Part shown: in pieces, positions 1-8,923 of the stretch
Position numbering within the stretch: the stretch's first letter is position 1
Layout of the letters: every line of letters starts with the position of its first letter
NCBI RefSeq assembly: GCF_034387475.1
Contig: NZ_JAXCIL010000001.1
Coordinates: forward strand, 2,852,001-2,916,000
Direction: 5' to 3'
Source: Pseudomonas sp. Teo4
Lineage (GTDB): Bacteria > Pseudomonadota > Gammaproteobacteria > Pseudomonadales > Pseudomonadaceae
DNA: 64,000 nucleotides
Program-made: the position numbers and the translations under genes
Notes under the pieces: model-generated
Told to the model about the DNA's origin: nothing
Database searches by the model: none
The model's input: the letters and a program-made list of their open reading frames with translations, nothing else

Positions 1-13
1 TGCGGGGCCCCCC

Positions 14-316
14 ATGAAATTCATTCACCAGCGCGAGCACCTGAACGAAGACGACATCGTCGTCATCGAGTGTTCCCAGCGCTGCAATATCCGCCTGATG
101 AACGACGCCAATTTCCGCAGTTTCAAGAACGGCGGTCGCCACACCTACCACGGTGGCCATTTCGAGCGCTTCCCGGCCAAGATCACCGTACCCAGCACCG
201 GCTTCTGGAATATCACCCTCGATACCGTGACCGCACGCCCGATCTCGGTGACGCGCAAGCCGACCTTCACTCACAAGATCAAGATCATTCGCCGTTCGTC
301 GTCGAAACTCGGATAA
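14..316 (+). CDS. DUF1883 domain-containing protein
   Basis: This is a complete 100-residue protein at the left edge of the window. It is rich in basic and aromatic residues and has no signal peptide or membrane segment. The sequence (MKFIHQREHL start, a YHGGHF block and a basic C-terminus) resembles the short DUF1883 family, whose members bear no known catalytic motif. Members are sometimes found beside TIR-like or other small proteins, but the role is unknown. A second small gene follows 8 bp after the stop, so the two are probably co-transcribed. The family call is from recall of the sequence pattern; function cannot be assigned. Confidence 0.75.
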   Translation: MKFIHQREHLNEDDIVVIECSQRCNIRLMNDANFRSFKNGGRHTYHGGHFERFPAKITVPSTGFWNITLDTVTARPISVTRKPTFTHKIKIIRRSSSKLG

Positions 317-324
317 GGCCCGCC

Positions 325-495
325 ATGACCCAAACCATCAAATACGTCATCAAGTACAAGCTCGACGGCCAACGCCGCTGGGACTTCGCCCTGATGCCCG
401 ACGCCTCCCAGGAACAAGCCCTGGAAGCACTGCGCAAGATCCACGGTGACGACGCCGAGAAGATCAGCGACATCCAGGTCAGCAAGGCACTCTGA
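325..495 (+). CDS. small hypothetical protein (56 aa)
   Basis: The protein starts MTQTIKYVIK at position 325, immediately downstream of the DUF1883 gene. A longer frame opening at 70 runs through that gene in another frame and is not credible. The product is soluble, with a predicted beta strand (TIKYVIKYKLDG) followed by an amphipathic helix (SQEQALEALRKIHGDDAEKI). No catalytic motif is visible and I do not recognise the family. The tight spacing to the preceding gene suggests a two-gene unit. The start is supported by its fit after the upstream stop rather than by a strong ribosome binding site. Confidence 0.6.
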   Translation: MTQTIKYVIKYKLDGQRRWDFALMPDASQEQALEALRKIHGDDAEKISDIQVSKAL

Positions 496-540
496 GGCCA
501 CGACCGCCCCCACCGCACACACGCCCGCAAGGAGAGCCGC

Positions 541-1614
541 ATGAGCCGCTGGCCCGACCGTCGTATCCTCGATCTGCTGGGCATCGAGTTGCCCATTCTC
601 CAGGCCCCGATGGCCGGCGCCTCCGGCTCGGCCATGGCGATCGCGGTGGGTAATGCCGGCGGCCTGGGCGCCCTGCCCTGCGCCATGCTCACCGGCGACC
701 AGGTACGTGGCGAAATCGAGACGTTCCGCGCCGCCTGCCGGGGCCCGCTGAACCTGAACTTCTTCTGCCACCAGCCACCTGAGCCCGATGCAGAACAGGC
801 CGCGCGCTGGAAGCAGGCGCTCAGGCCCTATTACGACGAACTGGGCGCCGACTTCGCCGCACCCACCCCGGTATCCAATCGCGCCCCGTTCGACGAGCAG
901 AGCTGCCAGTTGATCGAGCAACTGCGCCCAGAGGTGGTCAGCTTCCACTTCGGCTTGCCACCGGCCGAGCTGCTGCAGCGAGTCAAGGCCAGCGGTGCCA
1001 AGGTGCTGTCCAGCGCCACCACGGTCGAAGAGGCGGTATGGCTCCAGACCCATGGCTGCGATGCGATCATTGCCATGGGTTATGAAGCGGGCGGCCACCG
1101 CGGCATGTTCCTGACCGAGGACATCACCAGCCAGATCGGCACGTTCGCCCTGGTGCCGCAGATCGCCGATGCGGTGCGGTTGCCGGTGATTGCCGCAGGC
1201 GGCATCGGCGACCACCGTGGCCTGGCCGCCGCGCTGGCCCTGGGTGCCTCGGCCGTGCAGATCGGCACCGCCTACCTGTTCTGCCCGGAAGCCAAGGTAT
1301 CCCCGGCCCACCGCCGTGCCCTGGACCAGGCACCCGCCAGCGACACCGCGCTGACCAACCTGTTCACCGGGCGCCCTGCCCGTGGCATCAACAACCGCAT
1401 CATGCGCGAGCTGGGGCCGATGAGCGAAATGGCGCCGCGCTTCCCCCTGGCAGGTGGCGCGTTGATGCCGTTGCGAGCGATTACCGACCCACAAGGCATC
1501 AGCGACTTCAGCAACTTGTGGTCGGGGCAAGCCTTGCGGCTGGGCAAACCGATGCCGGCCGAGCAGTTGACCCGCGAGATTGCCGAGAAAGCACTGGCGC
1601 TGATCCCGCGTTGA
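541..1614 (+). CDS. nitronate monooxygenase (2-nitropropane dioxygenase family)
   Basis: This 357-residue FMN-dependent TIM-barrel enzyme is of the size expected for the family. It opens with the substrate/FMN strand LELPILQAPMAGASG-like segment (around residues 17-30). It has the central AMGYEAGGHRG motif (around 179-189) that carries the conserved histidine, and the phosphate-binding GGIGDHRG and GASAVQIGTAYL segments (around 220-245). Enzymes of this class oxidise alkyl nitronates such as propionate-3-nitronate to aldehyde and nitrite, and probably protect against nitro toxins. AGGAGAGCC-like purine-rich sequence lies just before the ATG. The gene is apparently separate from modABC, which has its own operator. 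The true substrate is not visible from sequence. Confidence 0.88.
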   Translation: MSRWPDRRILDLLGIELPILQAPMAGASGSAMAIAVGNAGGLGALPCAMLTGDQVRGEIETFRAACRGPLNLNFFCHQPPEPDAEQAARWKQALRPYYDELGADFAAPTPVSNRAPFDEQSCQLIEQLRPEVVSFHFGLPPAELLQRVKASGAKVLSSATTVEEAVWLQTHGCDAIIAMGYEAGGHRGMFLTEDITSQIGTFALVPQIADAVRLPVIAAGGIGDHRGLAAALALGASAVQIGTAYLFCPEAKVSPAHRRALDQAPASDTALTNLFTGRPARGINNRIMRELGPMSEMAPRFPLAGGALMPLRAITDPQGISDFSNLWSGQALRLGKPMPAEQLTREIAEKALALIPR

Positions 1615-1652
1615 TGCCCCGCACAGTTCGGCCTCTTCCAGACGAACGGTTT

Positions 1653-1680
1653 ATCGCTATATAGTTCACGCTATAACGAT
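1653..1680. promoter_or_regulatory. ModE-like operator upstream of modA
   Basis: An imperfect palindrome ATCGCTATA...TATAACGAT (8 of 9 arm positions pair) lies 20 bp before the modA start. The arms and overall 28-bp span match the known ModE-molybdate operator pattern of enteric and pseudomonad mod operons. ModE with bound molybdate would repress modABC when molybdate is sufficient. No modE gene is present in the window, so the regulator would be encoded elsewhere. The site is seen directly; binding is inferred. Confidence 0.75.
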
Positions 1681-1682
1681 AA

Positions 1683-2458
<776 letters not shown>

Positions 2459-2459
<1 letters not shown>

Positions 2460-3139
2460 TGCCACTGGACGCCAGTGACCTGGGTGCCATCTGGCTGACC
2501 ATCAAACTGGCCAGCCTGACCACCCTGATCCTGCTGGTCATCGGCACGCCCATCGCCTGGTGGCTGGCGCGCACGCGCTCCTGGCTGCGCGGGCCGGTGG
2601 GCGCGGTGGTGGCCCTGCCGCTGGTGCTGCCACCGACGGTGATCGGCTTTTACCTGCTGATCGCCCTCGGCCCGCACGGCTGGCTCGGCCAGGCTACCCA
2701 GGCGTTGGGCCTGGGCAGCGTGGTGTTCAGCTTCACCGGCCTGGTCATTGGCTCGACGGTGTACTCCATGCCGTTCGTGGTGCAACCGCTGCAGAACGCC
2801 TTTGGCGCCATCGGCCAGCGCCCACTGGAAGTCGCCGCGACCCTGCGCGCCAGCCCGTGGGACACCTTCGTGCACGTGGTGCTGCCGCTGGCGCGCCCCG
2901 GTTTCATTACCGCCAGCATCCTCGGCTTCGCCCATACCGTGGGCGAGTTTGGCGTGGTACTGATGATCGGTGGCAATATCCCCGACAAGACACGCGTGGT
3001 CTCGGTGCAGATCTTCGATCACGTCGAGGCCATGGAATATTCGCAAGCTCACTGGCTGGCCGGTGCCATGCTGGTGTTCTCATTCCTGGTGCTGCTCCTG
3101 CTGTACGCCGGACGCCGCGGCAAGGCTGGCTGGAGCTGA
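2459..3139 (+). CDS. modB: molybdate ABC transporter permease ModB
   Basis: This 226-residue inner-membrane permease has about five or six hydrophobic helices. The cytoplasmic EAA loop that contacts the ATPase is visible as [20 protein letters not shown] (around residues 122-141), followed by a conserved [18 protein letters not shown] segment. It forms the channel of the ModABC importer. The gene starts one base into the modA stop codon, and its stop lies one base before the modC start, so the three genes form a compact operon. The length is typical of ModB. Confidence 0.95.
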
Positions 3140-3140
3140 A

Positions 3141-4232
3141 ATGAGCGGATCGATTGTGGCGCGCCTGAAACTGGCACGCGACGACTTCACCCTGGATGTC
3201 GACCTGCACCTGCCAGGGCGCGGGATCAGCGCCTTGTTTGGTCACTCCGGTTCTGGCAAAACATCATGCCTGCGCTGCCTGGCCGGCCTGGAAAGGGCTG
3301 CCAGCGCCTATATCGAGGTCAATGGCGAGGTCTGGGAAGACAGCGCTCGCGGTTTTTTCCAGCCCCCGCACTTGCGCCCAGTGGGCTATGTGTTTCAGGA
3401 AGCGAGCCTGTTCCCGCACCTGTCGGTGCGAGGCAACCTGGAGTTCGGCTGGCGCCGAATTCCTGCCGGCGAACGCAAGGTCAGCCTCGATCAGGCCTGC
3501 CAGTTGCTGGGCATTGGCCATTTGCTCGATCGCCGGCCAGCCACTTTGTCAGGCGGCGAGGCGCAACGGGTTGGCATCGCCCGGGCCTTGCTCAGCAGCC
3601 CGCGCCTGCTGCTGATGGACGAGCCGCTGGCCGCCCTCGATGGGCCTCGCAAACGCGAGATCCTGCCGTACCTCGAGCGCCTGCACGATGAGCTGGACAT
3701 CCCTGTGGTGTATGTCAGCCATGCTCAGGATGAAGTGGCACGACTGGCAGACCATCTGGTACTGCTGGAGCAAGGCAAGGCGGTCGCCAGTGGACCGATA
3801 GGCGAAACCCTCGCCCGCCTGGACTTGCCGCTGGCGCAGGGTGAAGAGGCCGGCGTGGTGTTCGAAGGCCTGGTGGTCGGCCACGACCCGCGCTACGACC
3901 TGCTCGATCTGCGCCTGCCTGGCAGCGATGGCCAGCTGCTGCGCATCGCGCACCCGGCCCATGCGATGGGCAGCACGCTGCGGGTCAAAGTGCAGGCCCG
4001 TGATGTAAGCCTGGCGCTGACCGCAGACAGCACCTCAAGCATCCTCAACCGCCTGCCAGTGCGCGTTCGCGAATGTCGCCCGGCGGACAACCCCGCACAT
4101 GTACTGGTCAGCCTCGACGCTGGCGGCAGCGCCTTGCTGGCGCGCGTTACCCGCTTCTCGGCCGACCAGCTTGGCCTGCACCCAGGCCAGGCCCTGTTTG
4201 CACAAATCAAGTCGGTGGCGCTGCTGGGTTGA
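3141..4232 (+). CDS. modC: molybdate ABC transporter ATP-binding protein ModC
   Basis: This 363-residue ATPase energises molybdate import. Walker A is GHSGSGKT (residues 34-41), the signature is [16 protein letters not shown] (around 135-150), and Walker B is [12 protein letters not shown] (around 154-165). A switch histidine follows in [10 protein letters not shown]. The C-terminal third is a Mop/TOBE domain, as usual in ModC. The start [10 protein letters not shown] at 3141 follows the modB stop by one base. An in-frame extension back to 2970 overlaps modB and is rejected. Regulation is presumably through the upstream ModE-like site. Confidence 0.95.
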   Translation: MSGSIVARLKLARDDFTLDVDLHLPGRGISALFGHSGSGKTSCLRCLAGLERAASAYIEVNGEVWEDSARGFFQPPHLRPVGYVFQEASLFPHLSVRGNLEFGWRRIPAGERKVSLDQACQLLGIGHLLDRRPATLSGGEAQRVGIARALLSSPRLLLMDEPLAALDGPRKREILPYLERLHDELDIPVVYVSHAQDEVARLADHLVLLEQGKAVASGPIGETLARLDLPLAQGEEAGVVFEGLVVGHDPRYDLLDLRLPGSDGQLLRIAHPAHAMGSTLRVKVQARDVSLALTADSTSSILNRLPVRVRECRPADNPAHVLVSLDAGGSALLARVTRFSADQLGLHPGQALFAQIKSVALLG

Positions 4233-4525
4233 GCTTCGAGCGCGATGCCGAAGGATTAGTGAGGCTCATTGAAGTTCTCAATACGACTAATCATGCTAGG
4301 AAATTTCCCATCTGCGCCGAAGCCCCCTATGCTTGCCAACGAGCACCTTCGCCGACGCTGCAAAAGCAGTTTTCGTCGGCACCTGCGACTAAAGACACGC
4401 TACAGAATTTGTCTTCCGGGGAATTACTATCCGCCGAAAGCGTCTTTAATGAGAAGGAAGAGGGACTAGCTCCCACCGCCGCGCCAAATGGCCAAGCGGA
4501 TATCGACATCACCAAGGAGAACTAC
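4233..4525 (+). promoter_or_regulatory. csrA leader with hairpin and many GGA motifs
   Basis: This 293-bp stretch lacks a credible gene. It contains a strong imperfect hairpin at 4351-4380 (outer stem GCCGACG/CGTCGGC, inner stem CTGC/GCAG). It also has a run of GGA trinucleotides (near 4250, 4300, 4420, 4454 and 4461), plus one that overlaps the csrA Shine-Dalgarno (AAGGAG, 4513-4518). CsrA-family proteins bind GGA in loops and often autoregulate, so this may be an autoregulated leader. The promoter itself was not located with confidence. Confidence 0.4.
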
Positions 4526-4723
4526 ATGCTGATACTCACCCGTAAGGTTGGCGAAAGCATCGTCATCAACGATGACATCAAAGTCACCATTCTGGGCGTT
4601 AAAGGGATGCAGGTGAGGATTGGCATCGATGCACCGAAGGATGTACAGGTCCATCGTGAAGAAATCTTCAAACGTATCCAGGCCGGCAACCCGGCGCCGG
4701 AAAAACACGACGACTCACACTGA
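4526..4723 (+). CDS. csrA: CsrA/Rsm-family post-transcriptional regulator
   Basis: This 65-residue RNA-binding protein has the canonical N-terminus [11 protein letters not shown] and the C-terminal [17 protein letters not shown] block. The RNA-contact residues L4, R6 and R44 are all present. CsrA/RsmA dimers bind GGA in mRNA leaders and repress or activate translation, controlling biofilm, motility and secondary metabolism. Pseudomonads usually carry several paralogues (RsmA, RsmE, RsmI), and I cannot say from sequence alone which this is. The start at 4526 has AAGGAG seven bases upstream. Longer in-frame readings from inside modC are spurious. The C-terminal tail ([11 protein letters not shown]) is acidic and hydrophilic. 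Confidence 0.95.
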   Translation: MLILTRKVGESIVINDDIKVTILGVKGMQVRIGIDAPKDVQVHREEIFKRIQAGNPAPEKHDDSH

Positions 4724-4777
4724 GTTGCGTAGCCTCAAGTCGCACGGACGCGCTTGATCAGTCGGCCCGCACTCGCC

Positions 4778-5131
4778 TCAGGTGCCCAGGAGTTCGCGCA
4801 CCTTGGCGATCATCTTGTCCATGTCGAACGGTTTGTCGAACACCGCGGCAAACAGCTCCGGACGTCCCTGGCTGGCCTGCGCGCCGCTCATGAGAATCAC
4901 TGGCAGATCGGGCAGTTGCAGTTCATCGCGAATCGCCCGCACCAATTCCTCACCATTGAGCACCGGCATCATGTAGTCGGTGATCACCAGCTCCACGCGC
5001 TTGTCCTTGAGCGCTTCCAGGGCCTTGCGGCCGTTACTCGCCTTTTCCACCAGAAAACCCTCATCCTCCAGGGCAAAGCCGAGGATGTCGGCGATCAGGT
5101 ACTCGTCATCGACGATCAGGATGGTGCTCAT
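4778..5131 (-). CDS. stand-alone response regulator receiver protein
   Basis: This is a 117-residue single receiver domain with no output domain. The acidic pair is D8-D9, the phospho-acceptor is D52 (VITDYMMP), the switch serine is S82 (LMSG) and the conserved lysine is K100 (DKPF). The preferred start is the ATG at 5131 (MSTILIVDDE). An alternative GTG at 5146 would overlap the end of the KaiC-like gene by four bases. It is the last gene of an operon with a hybrid-less histidine kinase and a KaiC-like ATPase, so the kinase is the likely phosphodonor. With no DNA-binding domain it probably acts by protein contact, perhaps on the KaiC-like partner. Confidence 0.9.
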   Translation of the reverse strand: MSTILIVDDEYLIADILGFALEDEGFLVEKASNGRKALEALKDKRVELVITDYMMPVLNGEELVRAIRDELQLPDLPVILMSGAQASQGRPELFAAVFDKPFDMDKMIAKVRELLGT

Positions 5132-5142
5132 GGGGCTGCCCA

Positions 5143-6588
5143 TCACCCACTACCTGGTGGCACCGGTGTGCCCGACAGCACGCCGCAGGCCCCTTCGAAG
5201 GCTTTGCGCAGGGAGATACCCTGCGGCCCCATGCGCATCTCGTGCAGCGCGGGGTCATGATGGCTGTCGCGCACTTTGAGAATTGACAGCATGCGCCGTA
5301 GCTCCGACTCCAGCTCGACAAAGCGCATCAGCATGAGGTTATCGACGATGCTCGACAGGTCCGGGGCCGGGGCAGTGATTTCCGAGCCGAAAATGTCGCG
5401 CATTTCCCACGTCAGCAGAACACTGATGTCGCGGGCCCGCAGTTCGCCGGTCAAGGCCCGGAAAAATGCATTGAGCCGGACCGGGTCGACGGCCAGTCGG
5501 CTGAACGCACCCAGGCTGTCGATCAGCACCCGCTTGGCTCCCAGAGCCTCGACTTGCTCAAGTACACGTGCGCCCACCTGGTCCAGCAACCCTTCGGTGG
5601 TAGGTTGCCAGCACAACCGCAAGGCGCCGTCCCGCTCCAGCGCGGCAAAGTCGTAGCCCAGCGATGCCGCCTTCAGGCGTAGCCGCTCGGGCGTCTCGTA
5701 GAAGCCGAAATGCAACCCAGGTGCCTGCGCGCTGCTGGCCGCCAGGAACGCCAGGCCCAAAGACGTCTTGCCGATACCCGAGGGGCCCATCACCAGGCTG
5801 ACCGAACCTGCGGCCAGCCCGCCCTCGAGCATGTCATCCAACGTCGCGACGCCACTGGTCACGCGACCGAGGCTGGCGGCGCCCGTCTGGCTGGGGTGAC
5901 TGAACAACGACTCCAGGCGTGGATAGACATGCATGCCGGACCCGTCGATCAAACACTCGTGGCGCCCCGACAAGGCACCGCTGCCGCGGGTCTTGCGCAG
6001 CTGGATATGCCGTACCGCACGGCTACCCACCAACTGTTCGCCCAGTTCGATGACGCCATCGACCATGGTGTGCTCGGGGCTGCCTTCATCGAGCCGGGCG
6101 CTGGTCAGCAACAATACCGTGCAGCCGGCGAACGCCGCATGCCCCTGTAGCTCAGACACGAACTTCTTGGTTTCCAGTGCTGTGTCCGCCCGCGCCCGGG
6201 CATTGAGCACGCCGTCGACTATAAGCAGGCTAGCCTGCTGCCGACCGATTTCCTGGCGCAGCAACCTGACCACGGCCTCGAGCCCTTCCTGCTCCAGGGT
6301 GTCGAAGGCACTGACGAACTGAATCTGGTCACCCACCAGTGCCGGGTCGAAGAATTCGAGGGTTCCCATGTACTGGAACAATCGCTCATGGGATTCGCTG
6401 AGCAACGTTGCCACCAGCACACGACCGCCGTTGCGCACATGCCCGCAGGCCAACTGGTTGGCCAGGATGGTCTTGCCCGCACCCGGCGGCCCCTGAATGA
6501 TGTAGGAAGCCCCAGCGACCAAACCGCCTCTTAGCAGAGCATCGAGCCCCTCGATACCCGTCACCAACCTGTTGAGTGCCTGGACCAT
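5143..6588 (-). CDS. KaiC-like double RecA-domain ATPase
   Basis: This 481-residue protein has two KaiC/RecA ATPase domains. Domain 1 carries Walker A GPPGAGKT (33-40) and Walker B LLIVDG (121-126). Domain 2 carries GPSGIGKT (268-275) and RVLIDSLG (353-360). The second domain keeps the region that aligns with the KaiC phosphorylation loop (ITAPAPDLSSIVDN). S412-S413 sit there where cyanobacterial KaiC has its Ser-Thr phospho-pair, and they are followed by a KaiC-like LMRFVELESELRRMLSILKVRDS stretch. No KaiA or KaiB is encoded nearby. It lies 5 bp after a PAS histidine kinase and just before a receiver protein, suggesting ATPase-gated phosphosignalling. The output is unknown. Confidence 0.9.
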   Translation of the reverse strand: MVQALNRLVTGIEGLDALLRGGLVAGASYIIQGPPGAGKTILANQLACGHVRNGGRVLVATLLSESHERLFQYMGTLEFFDPALVGDQIQFVSAFDTLEQEGLEAVVRLLRQEIGRQQASLLIVDGVLNARARADTALETKKFVSELQGHAAFAGCTVLLLTSARLDEGSPEHTMVDGVIELGEQLVGSRAVRHIQLRKTRGSGALSGRHECLIDGSGMHVYPRLESLFSHPSQTGAASLGRVTSGVATLDDMLEGGLAAGSVSLVMGPSGIGKTSLGLAFLAASSAQAPGLHFGFYETPERLRLKAASLGYDFAALERDGALRLCWQPTTEGLLDQVGARVLEQVEALGAKRVLIDSLGAFSRLAVDPVRLNAFFRALTGELRARDISVLLTWEMRDIFGSEITAPAPDLSSIVDNLMLMRFVELESELRRMLSILKVRDSHHDPALHEMRMGPQGISLRKAFEGACGVLSGTPVPPGSG

Positions 6589-6593
6589 AGCGC

Positions 6594-7751
6594 CTACCTG
6601 TCAGTTGGGCGTTCCGCGTCTTGATACGCCGGCAGGTAAAGGCGCATGCACGTGCCCTTGCCGGTTGCGCTTTCCACGCTGATCGCACCGTTGCTTTGCT
6701 TGGCAAAACCATACACCTGGCTAAGGCCCAGCCCCGTGCCCTTGCCGAACGGCTTGGTGGTGAAAAAGGGCTCGAAGATGCGCGGCAGCGTCTGCGGGTC
6801 GATGCCGGCACCGGTGTCCCTTATTTCAAAGCGCACGTAGCGCCCACGCAGCCCCTCCACTTCGCCGGCGAGCTCGACGGCATCCACCTCGATGCTGATC
6901 TGGCCGGGGCCCTCGATGGCATCGCGAGCATTGAACAGCAAGTTGAGCAGCACCATCTGCAGTTGTCCCGCATCCACCTCGATCACGGGCAAATCAGGTT
7001 GCAGGCACTCCTGCAGCTCGATGTCACTGGGCAGCGCATGCTCCAGCAGACCTCGGGTGGACGCGATCAGGTCGGCGGGGGCAATGAGGGTGACATCGAG
7101 TTGGCGGTGGCGAGCGAAACTGAGCAGCTGCTGAGTCAGCTCCGTGCCGCGTTTACCCGCATCAAGAATATGTTCCAGCATCCGCTGGACGCGAGCCGGG
7201 TCCTGACTTTCCTTCGCCATTCGGGCAGAGTTGAGAATGATGGTCAGCAGATTGTTGAAGTCATGGGCCAGGCCACCGGTCAGCTGGCCCAGCGCCTCAA
7301 GCTTCTGCGCCTGGAACAGTTGGGCGCGCATGGCGTCTAGCTGCAAGGCCGAGTCGCGCCGGTCGGTGATGTCCCGAGTGACTTTGGCCAGGCCGATGAC
7401 CTGCCCCTGAGCATCACGAATCACATCCAGGGCGGCTAACGCCCAGAACTGCGTACCGTCCTTGCGCACGCGCCACCCTTCGTCCTGCGCGACGCCCTGC
7501 TCAAGGGCTTGGCGCAGCAACGCCTCGGGACGCCCTTGCGCGCAATCCTGCTCGGTGAAGAACAACGAGAAATGCCGACCAATCACCTCTTCGGCGCGGT
7601 AACCCTTGATCCGCTCGGCACCCGCATTCCAGGACACGACATGCCCAGAGGGGTCAAGCATGTAGATGGCATAGTCCACCACCGACTGCACCAACTGCTC
7701 GTAACGGTTGGCCGGCATGACGGGGTGGTTGAGGGGCACAGCTGAAACCAT
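6594..7751 (-). CDS. PAS-domain sensor histidine kinase
   Basis: This 385-residue soluble kinase has an N-terminal PAS/PAC domain (about residues 16-135, with the DYAIYMLDPSGHVVSWNAGAERIKGY fold signature). A dimerisation/phosphotransfer helix carries H163 in GLAHDFNNLL. The HATPase domain has an N-box at N274 (LLFNARDAI), G1 DTGAGIDP (312-319) and G2 GKGTGLGL (336-343). No membrane segments or signal peptide are seen, so it senses a cytoplasmic cue, possibly redox or light through a cofactor in the PAS domain. GGAG lies six bases before the ATG. It is the first gene of the kinase-KaiC-receiver operon. Confidence 0.93.
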   Translation of the reverse strand: MVSAVPLNHPVMPANRYEQLVQSVVDYAIYMLDPSGHVVSWNAGAERIKGYRAEEVIGRHFSLFFTEQDCAQGRPEALLRQALEQGVAQDEGWRVRKDGTQFWALAALDVIRDAQGQVIGLAKVTRDITDRRDSALQLDAMRAQLFQAQKLEALGQLTGGLAHDFNNLLTIILNSARMAKESQDPARVQRMLEHILDAGKRGTELTQQLLSFARHRQLDVTLIAPADLIASTRGLLEHALPSDIELQECLQPDLPVIEVDAGQLQMVLLNLLFNARDAIEGPGQISIEVDAVELAGEVEGLRGRYVRFEIRDTGAGIDPQTLPRIFEPFFTTKPFGKGTGLGLSQVYGFAKQSNGAISVESATGKGTCMRLYLPAYQDAERPTDR

Positions 7752-7834
7752 GCGAACTCCACGGCAGGCACAGCGGGAAGGTTGTAGTGAACTTAGCCAA
7801 GCATGCCTGCTTCCCCCGCCGCTGTAACTACCTA

Positions 7835-8119
7835 TTAGTGCTCACGCTCGACCAGCACCGGAACCAGCCGCCGAGGCATTGCCACCTTCAGTAACCACAA
7901 GCCCACCAGCAGAATCAGGCCACCACCTGCCAGCGCCATCAGACGCTGCGCCAGGGACTGCTGGTCGTCCAACCCCACCATCAGCAGGAAACCACCGAGG
8001 CACAGCAGGCTCACATAAAGGAAGCCCCCTATCAGCAGCACCTGGATGAACAACAGACGCCAGAACAGCCGAGGGCGAACGATGCGACCTTCGTCGGCGG
8101 TGGGCGTGGCCTGAGCCAT
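7835..8119 (-). CDS. small two-helix membrane protein
   Basis: This 94-residue protein has two hydrophobic segments (LFIQVLLIGGFLYVSLLCLGGFLLMVGL, about 24-50, and ALAGGGLILLVGLWLLKVAM, about 62-82) joined by a short polar loop (DDQQSLAQR). The N-terminus is cytoplasmic-looking and basic. The ATG at 8119 (MAQATPTADEG) is preferred to a longer frame opening at 8170. I do not recognise a family or function. It is separated by 83 bp from the kinase start and transcribed in the same direction, so it could share a promoter with that operon. Confidence 0.7.
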   Translation of the reverse strand: MAQATPTADEGRIVRPRLFWRLLFIQVLLIGGFLYVSLLCLGGFLLMVGLDDQQSLAQRLMALAGGGLILLVGLWLLKVAMPRRLVPVLVEREH

Positions 8120-8321
8120 GGCATTAAACTCATTGGATCCAATAATCAGGCAACAGTGGCTTAATGACATCCAGGTGTCAATTGCCCGCTCGATCGACCC
8201 TGCATTTCTTTGAGAGTAGGCGCTGCAGTTGACTCAACTATAACAATGGGTTATAAAGCGCGCTTGATTGTCAGGCCCTTCTGCCTAGAAGCGCGCCGGT
8301 CGCCAAGACCCTTTCAAGCGT

Positions 8322-8406
8322 GCGAGTGTGGTGGAATTGGTATACACAGCAGACTTAAAATCTGTCGGCGTGAGCCTTGCGGGTTCGAGTCCCGCCACTC
8401 GCACCA
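8322..8406 (+). tRNA. tRNA-Leu (anticodon UAA)
   Basis: This is an 85-nt cloverleaf with acceptor stem GCGAGTG/CACTCGC, an encoded CCA end, a T-loop GGGTTCGAGTCCC and a long class II variable arm. The anticodon loop CTTAAAA gives TAA at 8356-8358, reading UUA leucine codons. A rho-independent terminator follows nine bases downstream. Confidence 0.97.
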
Positions 8407-8414
8407 TCTTCCTG

Positions 8415-8440
8415 AAAAGGCGCCCTTGCGGCGCCTTTTT
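8415..8440 (+). terminator. rho-independent terminator after tRNA-Leu
   Basis: The stem GGCGCC/GGCGCC (8419-8424 with 8430-8435) has a CTTGC loop. It is extended by flanking A/T pairs and ends in five T residues. Confidence 0.9.
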
Positions 8441-8508
8441 GCTGCCCACCGGAAAACCCCGGCGCAACTGCTAGAGTGGAGTGTGTCACCGTCCACTGGA
8501 ACGCCACC

Positions 8509-8922
8509 ATGCGCCACACCCTGTTCGATGGTCAACGCGACATCATCATCCTGGTTGCCCGGGTGCTACTGATGATCCTGTTCGTGCTCTCTGGCTGGAG
8601 CAAGCTGACCGGCTTCGAAGGCACCGTCGGTTACATGACATCACTGGGCGCCCCCGCCCCGATGCTGGCAGCGGCCATTGCCGTGATCATGGAGTTCTTT
8701 GTCGGGATCGTGCTGATCCTGGGCTTCTACACCCGCCCACTGGCCTTCCTGTTTGCCCTGTTCGTGCTGGGCACCGCACTGCTGGGCCATCCATTCTGGA
8801 ACATGGTCGACCCCGAGCGCAGCGCCAACATGACCCAGTTCCTGAAGAACCTCAGCATTATCGGCGGGCTGTTGCTGCTGGCCGTGAGCGGCCCCGGCCG
8901 CTTCTCACTGGACGGCCGCTGA
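8509..8922 (+). CDS. DoxX family membrane protein
   Basis: This 137-residue protein has four hydrophobic helices, as in the DoxX family. It opens with a LVARVLLMILFVLSGWSKLTGFEGT-type first helix, and the conserved SGWSKL segment sits near residues 27-32. DoxX-like proteins are inner-membrane subunits linked to quinone oxidoreductases or thiosulfate/redox protection; the exact role here is unknown. The start MRHTLFDG (8509) is preferred over an upstream in-frame ATG at 8476, which lies in the promoter region. The gene follows the tRNA-Leu terminator and appears to be monocistronic. Confidence 0.85.
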   Translation: MRHTLFDGQRDIIILVARVLLMILFVLSGWSKLTGFEGTVGYMTSLGAPAPMLAAAIAVIMEFFVGIVLILGFYTRPLAFLFALFVLGTALLGHPFWNMVDPERSANMTQFLKNLSIIGGLLLLAVSGPGRFSLDGR

Positions 8923-8923
8923 T

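Noticed and set aside
271..1530. Long minus-strand reading frame (419 codons)
   Set aside because: It lies antisense to the nitronate monooxygenase gene and has no domain pattern; GC-rich sequence gives such frames by chance.
4073..4525. N-terminal extension of csrA into modC
   Set aside because: The CsrA start MLILTR is invariant and has an ideal ribosome binding site.
4778..7751. A complete cyanobacterial-type clock (kaiABC)
   Set aside because: Only a KaiC-like gene is present; there is no KaiA- or KaiB-like frame on either strand nearby.
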